Below are positions 57,481 through 64,000 of a DNA stretch of 64,000 nt, one piece after another (within the stretch, counting starts at the first letter, position 1; each line of letters starts with the position of its first letter). Made by a program: the position numbers and the translations under genes. Below the pieces are notes generated by a model, which was not told the DNA's origin, ran no database searches, and saw only the letters and a program-made list of their open reading frames with translations. The DNA is from Megalonaias nervosa (lineage: Eukaryota; Mollusca; Bivalvia; Unionida; Unionidae): the NCBI GenBank assembly GCA_016617855.1, contig JAECUM010001713.1, positions 107,457-171,456 on the forward strand, in the 5' to 3' direction.

Positions 57481-57703
57481 TACGAGCATATATACTCGCT
57501 TATAAGTCCAACTGCAAACTGCACAGACCCAGATCTGCCATTGCATAATTCGCCAGCAGATCTGGGTCTGTGCAGTTTGCTAGGAGTAATCAGTAGAACA
57601 GACAACTTAGACTCTGATATGCAGTGTTGCATTATGCTATGGCAGATCAGGATCTTTGTTGTTTGTAGTTTGACTCGACTTATAAAGCAAATACATGTAT
57701 AGT
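57481..57703. mobile_element. Double-hairpin MITE, copy 5
   Basis: Left end atatactcgcttataagtcc and right end gactcgacttataaagcaaa are inverted. Arms 57514-57538 and 57556-57580 are a perfect 25-bp inverted repeat with a 17-nt loop. A second hairpin is formed by ctctgatatgcagtg and atggcagatcagga around gcattatgc. The best-preserved copy together with that at 55462. Confidence 0.92.
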
Positions 57704-58839
57704 AATTTGGGTTTTTCATTGCATAGAGATGAGAGCCAGGCTTGCTAGGCAGCCTGATCTGATCTCCAAGCTAATACTAAGCAATGGACATAGTCATATT
57801 TATTATAGTAATACTCCACTAACCAGAAATTACATTTTTGTTTTTAAATTATTTCTTGTCTCATTCTCAACAACATTACCAACTTAGAAACTTAGATGGA
57901 ATTTCATCAAGCAGTTCCTGAATCATTTTTCTTTCACTTGCACACATGGAAGTACTGTAATTACAGAACTACCAAACTCTAAGTGGTCAGGGTAATTATA
58001 GAACTTACACACCCCCAACGATAAGTGGTCAGATTAATATGCCACTTGCATGCAAGCTCATTCTAGACACCCATCCTGTATTTGGAACAGCTTCTTCCTA
58101 ATCTGTCGTCCCCAACATCAGACATTCTTATGAAGAATAATGAAGCTGTTTGATTAATGCTTCAGAAAGCAACCATCAGCAGCAGCACTATGTATCATCT
58201 ACTTGTGGATGACCTTGGAAATCCTGGTGAACAAGGGGCTTGGTAACTTGGATTCAAAGTCATTTATTTCTTTTCCGTTCAATATATTTTCTCAAAGCAT
58301 TCATTCAAAACAAAGTCAATTTTATCACAGATTTTTGCATAATTCTCTGGCTGATTGCACATAAACCTAGCCAAGCTCATATAATATAATTTCACAAACC
58401 CAGGAATCAGAATAACACATGAGATGATTAAGTTTCTCTCATGACCTTGGCAATTTATAGGAGCAAGATAGAATAGATTATGATATTCTCCCTGAAATTA
58501 ATATTTCTTTGTGCCATATTCATTTTTAGTGCTAATGTCACAGAAAGTTAAACCTGTAAAAAAATATTTACTTCTTACAGTTCTCCATGAAACTTCACAA
58601 TAGAAACTAATTACTATTATCGATTTAGTCATTCTCATTAATAACATCAGGATTTTTTAAAATTAAAATTTCACTCTTGGAAACAATGGCTGGTGCACTG
58701 AAATTTATTTGAAGATTTCGCATAGATAATGTTGGATCAAGTTTGCATACGATTGGAAAGGCAAAGTAAAATATTCATTTTACATTTTTCCAAGTCTAGC
58801 AAATTCTGTTATGGTGTGCATTTGTTAACATTTGCATGC
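57704..58839. other. Intronic sequence, no feature seen
   Basis: AT-rich unique sequence. Nothing recognised. Confidence 0.5.
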
Positions 58840-59640
58840 CTGGACCATAAGTTAGTAAAAAGTTTTCATTAAACTTTGTCCAAGTTTTCATTAAACTTTA
58901 TGCTTGGATACCTTAGATAATTTACTGAAGCTTAAGCCAGTCATGTAGCATGTATAGTTGGTTAATCACATACTGCGGCCTCAAAGTCAAAGTCACAGCA
59001 AGGGAAATTCTAATTCTGTGATTTGTATCCGTATCTAGAGCGAAACTTCTGAACTAATGAATGTATTTTTTAATAAAAGATGTGCAGGTTATACATCATG
59101 TATATGCATTCTGTCACATACTGTAGCCATGCCACTTGTCTGATGGTGAAGGTCCCAGTCAGGTAAAATGCAATTCTGTGACTTGTTCACTTGTACTGAA
59201 TATAACTTTAGAATTACTTTATATATTTTAATGAAACATTAACAAGTTATTTATTTTCCCTAGACAGTTTGTCATATACCATAGGTCACTTTGAGAGAAA
59301 ATATAAATCATTTACATCTATCCATGTACAGGTATAACTTTGGAAAAAAATATTGTTTGGAAAATTTTCCTATCTTGTTTTGAGAGTGTCTGACATATTC
59401 ACAGTAATACCACCTGCCTTAAGGTCAAGGTCATAGCAGAGGATTACATAACCCTTTCCCTGTTTCCTTATCCAGGTGTTAATTTTTAACCCCATCATAT
59501 GTTTTGATGAAACTTGATCCAGGTCCACACTGTATCATACATTGGTAAAATCCCTAGCTCATGGGTATAGGTTATTGTCATTGAAAAGGTCACACAACTG
59601 GTGTATCATGTACTATTTACAGTTCTCTTCTTATCCTTGC
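58840..59640. repeat. Degenerate tandem family with agtcacagcaagggaaatt, array 2
   Basis: About six diverged units with aaagtcacagcaagggaaat, aattctgtgacttgt, tttaatgaaacattaac-like and gtcatatacc blocks. Related to 30090-30660. Confidence 0.75.
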
Positions 59641-59794
59641 TCTAGCATTTCAGATATTCAAAGCTCTAATGCCAGGTACAGAAAGCCCCATCAATGAAGC
59701 CCTGCTTATTTTCTCAAAAGTCAAGTTCATGGTGAGACTAGTGGGCAGGCTGAGTATGCATGTTGTCCATAGTCACTTGGAAACTGAGAATAGT

Positions 59795-60000
59795 TACGGC
59801 ATTTACATTAGTGTCTCAGAATTCAGGCTTATTATCAAGCATGGGCCTTTAGTGGGAGCATTTACATTAGTGTCTCAGAATTCAGGCTTATTATCAAGCA
59901 TGGGCCTTTAGTGGGAGAGTTATGGTATTTACATCTGTATCAGAATTGAGGTTTATTTTCAAACATGAGTCATTAGTGGAAGAGTTTGAGTATTTATTTC
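59795..60000. repeat. Tandem repeat, ~61-bp unit, 2 close copies plus 1 diverged
   Basis: Units of gcatttacattagtgtctca, gaattcaggcttattatcaa and gcatgggcctttagtgggag. Copies 1 and 2 are nearly identical. Confidence 0.92.
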
Positions 60001-60234
60001 TGCATCTCAGAATTAAGTATTTAACTTGGATGGTGTCTGTCCATTTATCTTATCTTCCCAAGTACATAATATAGGGTATCCATAAACATATTTGTTTCCA
60101 GAACATTGCTCTCAAACCATTCAAGGTACTTCAGCCAAACTTGGGATACATGTCAAGCAAGCTGTATAGGGGTGCTTTTTGAAACAAAGAATTTCTACAT
60201 TAGTATATTTTTCTGTCATTAAAAGAAAGTGTGG

Positions 60235-61775
60235 CATAAATAGTATATAACTTGAGTGTAATAGACCATAGGTTGCTAGTATAAATCATATACAGAGTGT
60301 AATAGACCAGAGGTTACTAGTAAAAATGATACACAAACTGAGTGCAATAGACCATAGGTTGCTAGAATAAATCATATACAAGCTGAGTGTAATAGATCAT
60401 AGGTTGCCAACAAAAATCATATGTAGAGTGCAGTAGACCATAGGTTGCTAGTAAAAAACATATACAAAGAAACTCTAATTGACCATAGGTTGCTAGTATA
60501 AATCTTGTACAAGCTGAGTGTAATAGACCACAGATTGCTAGTATAAATCTTGTACAAACTGAGTGTAATAGACCATAGATTGTTAATATAAATCATGTAC
60601 AGGTAGGTTGCTAGTATAAATCCTGTACAAACTGAGTGTAATAGACCATGGTTTGCTGTTGTTAATCTTATGCAAAATGAGTATAATAGACCATAGATTG
60701 CTAATATAAATCATATACAGACTGAGTGTAATAGACCATTGGCTGCTAGTATAAATCTTATACAAACTGAGTGTAATAGACCATGGTTTGCTAGTATTAA
60801 TCTTATACAAACTGAATGTAATAGACCATAGATTGCTTGTATAAATCTTATACAAAATGAGTGTAATAGACCATGGTTTGTTAGTATTAATCTTATACAA
60901 ACTGAGAGTAATAGACCATAGATTGCTAGTATAAATCATATACAGAGTGTAATAGGTCATAGATTGCTAGTATAAATCATGTATAAACTGAGTGTAATAG
61001 ACCATAGGTTGCTAGTATAAATCATATACAGAGTGTAATAGGCCATAGATTGCTAGTGTAAATCATGTATAAACTGAGTGCAATAGACCATAGGTTGCTA
61101 GAATAAATCATATACAAACTGAGTGTAATAGATCATAGGTTGCCAACATAAATCATATGTAGAGTGCAGTAGACCAGAGGTTGCTAGTAAAAATCATATA
61201 CAAAGAAACTCTAATTGACCATAGGTTGCTAATATAAATCTTGTACAAGCTGAGTGTAATAGACCACAGATTGCTAGTATAAATCTTATACAAACTGAGT
61301 GTAATAGACCATAGATTGCTAATATAAATCATATACAGGTAGGTTGCTAGTATAAATCATGTACAAACTGAGTGTAATAGACCATGGTTTGCTATTGTTA
61401 ATCTTATTCAAAATGAGTATAATAGACCATAGATTGCTAATAAAAATCATATACAGACTGAGTGTAATAGACCATTGGTTGCTAGTATAAATCTTATACA
61501 AACTGAGTGTAATAGACCATGGTTTGCTAGTATTAATCTTATACAAACTGAATGTAATAGACCATAGATTGCTTGTATAAATCTTATACAAAATGAGTGT
61601 AATAGACCATGGTTTGCTAGTATTAATCTTATACAAACTGAGAGTAATAGACCATAGATTGCTAGTATAAATCATGTATAAACTGAGTGCAATAGACCAT
61701 AGATTGCTAGTATAAATCATATACAAAATGAGTGTAATAGACCATAGGTTGCTAGTATAAACTGTATACAAAACT
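60235..61775. repeat. Satellite-like array, ~45-bp unit, ~34 copies, higher-order repeat
   Basis: Units of gagtgtaatagaccataggt, tgctagtataaatcatatac and aaact. Several distinctive variants recur in the same order about 736 bp apart (for example aaagaaactctaattgacca at 60465 and 61201), so a multi-unit block was duplicated. Since 45 is a multiple of three, the minus strand stays open for 125 and 165 codons (60583-60960, 61319-61816), repeating SNLWSITLSLYKI. I regard these as repeat products. Confidence 0.96.
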
Positions 61776-61816
61776 GAGAATTTTGTCTTGTTTTTAACCC
61801 CATTTTTGAAATTCAT

Positions 61817-63179
61817 AGCTATCAGATCAAGGTTTGTGTAGATGTGATAGCAAATTTACATGCATACTATAAGGTAAAGTAGAAAACAAAGTGAGAGCCT
61901 CTAAGAGTGTCCTTGTCCATCACTCGGGTATTAATATCAAATATTCATTTTTACTTAGTAACCATTCCACAGTGTAAACTTGCTTAACATAGCCATCTCT
62001 CCCTCTCCCTTTCTTTTTGTCTCTCATGCTCTATCTCTCTCTCTCCTTTGAAACAATCCAGATGTTATCCTGTAGATTGCCTGAACTTTTGAAATTTTTT
62101 TCTGGTTGGTTGGTTTGTTAAAACAGATTTTGTTGTATGTTTTTTGTCTTCCAGTCTGGAAAATAAGCATTAAAAGAAAAGGAGAATGCTGGACCATAGT
62201 GTATTTTCAATGGAAGTCTTTACATGAGCAGAGGTGTGGGTAATATGTCAGCTCTAGACGAGTCTCATTGTCCAGTAGAGGAAAAAAGATTTAATTATTT
62301 TAAATATTTCATATCATGGAAACAAAGTCCATGAAAAGAAGCTAAATTGGTTCTATAATATGCTTGAAAAATATACCCATTATTTCTTCACACTTTTGCT
62401 GTCAATCTGCTTCCAAGTCATGCCACTCAGCAGAATTAGTGGAATGCTATTTAAGTGGATATGCATCGCACATGGTGTCAGTGCATCAGTCACATGGCAG
62501 ACACAATTCATATGTGTATTGGATTATCTTTAATGAGTAAGGATTACAATATTTGATCATCAGGCAGTGTCATCAGTGGGCCACAAAAATCATCCATTTT
62601 CTAAATCAAATTTTCTGCCTGTAGACACTCTATTTCCTTGACATTCCATCTGAAATGGGGAATTTTGGAAGTTTCAGTGAATGATGTCATTAAGCGAACT
62701 ATTGGGGCAGAAGATCAGAGACACCTAGCTGTCAGGAGCCATGTTGGATAGTAGCCATGATGATATTTGGCAAGTTCAAAACACAGCTCATCAATCATAA
62801 CCAAAGCAGACTTCACTGAAGCAGACAACAGTTGAATATCACATTAAAGGCCATTTCTAGCCATAGTCATAAATGAAGCTGAAAGGAAGTGTAAACTTCT
62901 CAGCTTGAAAACTCATCTCCTGTACTCAAAAAGCTGTCTTCATAATTGGAAGTTAGAGTACTAGGTTGGTCCCAAGAGTTCACTGAATTAAATTTCTTTA
63001 CAGTCACTTACACTTGCATCATTTTTTTACCTTCCATATTTAAAATGAGTCCAGTTGCATTAACTTGTGTATATCTCAATTCTAATGAAGACTGAGATCA
63101 CTGCATTCAGTATTGTAATGTGGGACTTCAATATCCAGCAATGTTTGGATTTACTGATTTGTATTTTAGGCATTACATG
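61817..63179. other. Intronic sequence, no feature seen
   Basis: Unique sequence with a CT-rich patch at 61997-62046. Nothing recognised. Confidence 0.5.
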
Positions 63180-63398
63180 TACCATATGTACTCAATGATA
63201 AGTCAAGTCAAACTGCAAATGACAGATTCTGATCTGCCATAGCATATTGAACCTGCAGACCAGGGTACTCATTGTTGGTTCTACTGATTACTCCTTACAA
63301 ACTGCACATACCAAGATCTGTTAGTGTATTATGCAACGGCAGATCGGGGTCTGTGCAGTTTGCTGTTGGACTCAACTTATAAGCAAGTACATATAGTA
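63180..63398. mobile_element. Double-hairpin MITE, copy 6
   Basis: Ends taccatatgtactcaatgat and aagcaagtacatatagta are inverted and close to the consensus ends. Internal blocks tctgatctgccatagcata, aacctgcagaccagggtact and gcaacggcagatcggggtct correspond to the two hairpins, with more mismatches than copies 4 and 5. Confidence 0.88.
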
Positions 63399-63407
63399 AG
63401 GGTTTTT

Positions 63408-63435
63408 TTTACCACTCAGCCAGACGGGGGCCCCA
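63408..63435 (-). mobile_element. SINE family 1 head fragment
   Basis: accactcagccagacggggg matches the complement of the tRNA-like head. Only ~28 bp are left. Confidence 0.55.
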
Positions 63436-63499
63436 TCTTTACTTTGAAAAGTATCCATATTGCCCTAGGTAACACTGATCATACATTTACTGTATGTAA

Positions 63500-63685
63500 T
63501 TTATGAATCAGTAGAAGTACAACAACCTGCTCACACTAATGACTCTGTGTGTGTGTGTGTGTGTGATTATGTAATTTATGAATCAGTAGAAGTACAACAA
63601 CCTGCTCACACTAATGACTGTGTGTGTGTGTGTGATTATGTAATTTATGAATCAGTAGAAGTACAACAACCTGCTCACACTAATG

Positions 63686-63728
<43 letters not shown>

Positions 63729-64000
63729 TTATATAATTTATGAATCAGTAGAAGTACAACAACCTGCTCACACTAATGACTGTGTGTGTGTGTGATTATG
63801 TAATTTATGAATCAGTAGAAGTACAACAACCTGCTCACACTAATGACTGTGTGTGTGTGTGTGTGTGTGTGATTATGTAATTTATGAATCAGTAGAAGTA
63901 CAACAACCTGCTCACACTAATGACTCTGTGTGTGTGTGTGTGTGTGATTATGTAATTTATGAATCAGTAGAAGTACAACAACCTGCTCACACTAATGACT
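63500..64000. repeat. Compound repeat: ~45-bp unique block plus (GT)n, 7 copies
   Basis: Seven almost identical blocks (atgtaatttatgaatcagta, gaagtacaacaacctgctca, cactaatgact) separated by (GT)n runs of different length, the longest about 40 nt at 63688-63727. The array runs off the right end. The open frame through it is a repeat product. Confidence 0.96.

Overview
The window is AT-rich, intron-dominated DNA from an animal, most likely a marine invertebrate and plausibly a mollusc. That guess rests on short exons with canonical GT/AG junctions, several tRNA-derived SINE families, CR1/L2-like LINE remnants, many small inverted-repeat DNA elements and very many minisatellites. I cannot name the species.

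I recognise only one host gene. Eight exons on the + strand (1794-1887, 8598-8701, 11754-11865, 16528-16667, 17539-17625, 20661-20861, 27233-27361, 31375-31446) join in frame without a stop into 313 codons. They encode the middle of an ANKS1 (Odin) family adaptor: a pre-SAM segment, SAM domain 1, SAM domain 2, an acidic serine-rich linker, and the start of the PTB domain. The N-terminal ankyrin repeats must lie upstream of the window. The rest of the PTB domain must lie downstream, because I found no convincing continuation in the last 32.5 kb.

The rest is intron filled with repeats. A 41-bp minisatellite occupies 1-537. A ~43-bp minisatellite at 2038-5815 is broken by a LINE 3' fragment and by a 2-kb TIR element that itself carries an 8-bp-TSD MITE. 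About 6-20 kb holds degenerate ~115-150-bp tandem families, SINEs, a TA-flanked MITE and short minisatellites. A 1.67-kb TA-flanked TIR element lies at 27937-29604. The interval 30.8-36 kb is almost continuous tandem repeat. It is followed by a decayed LINE with endonuclease and reverse-transcriptase remains (35940-38694) and a compound TA-flanked element inside a 50-bp repeat (38960-41003). A 54-bp array lies at 44.1-45.1 kb. Six copies of a double-hairpin MITE are scattered over the window, five of them after 48 kb where several SINEs also lie. A ~45-bp satellite with 736-bp higher-order structure (60235-61775) and a (GT)n-linked array running off the end close the window.

I saw no operon, CRISPR array, rRNA or intact tRNA gene, and no complete transposase or reverse transcriptase. 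The most interesting material is structural: the double-hairpin MITE family, precise nested insertions into tandem arrays, and tandem repeats lying on or next to splice signals. I found no convincing new enzyme system.
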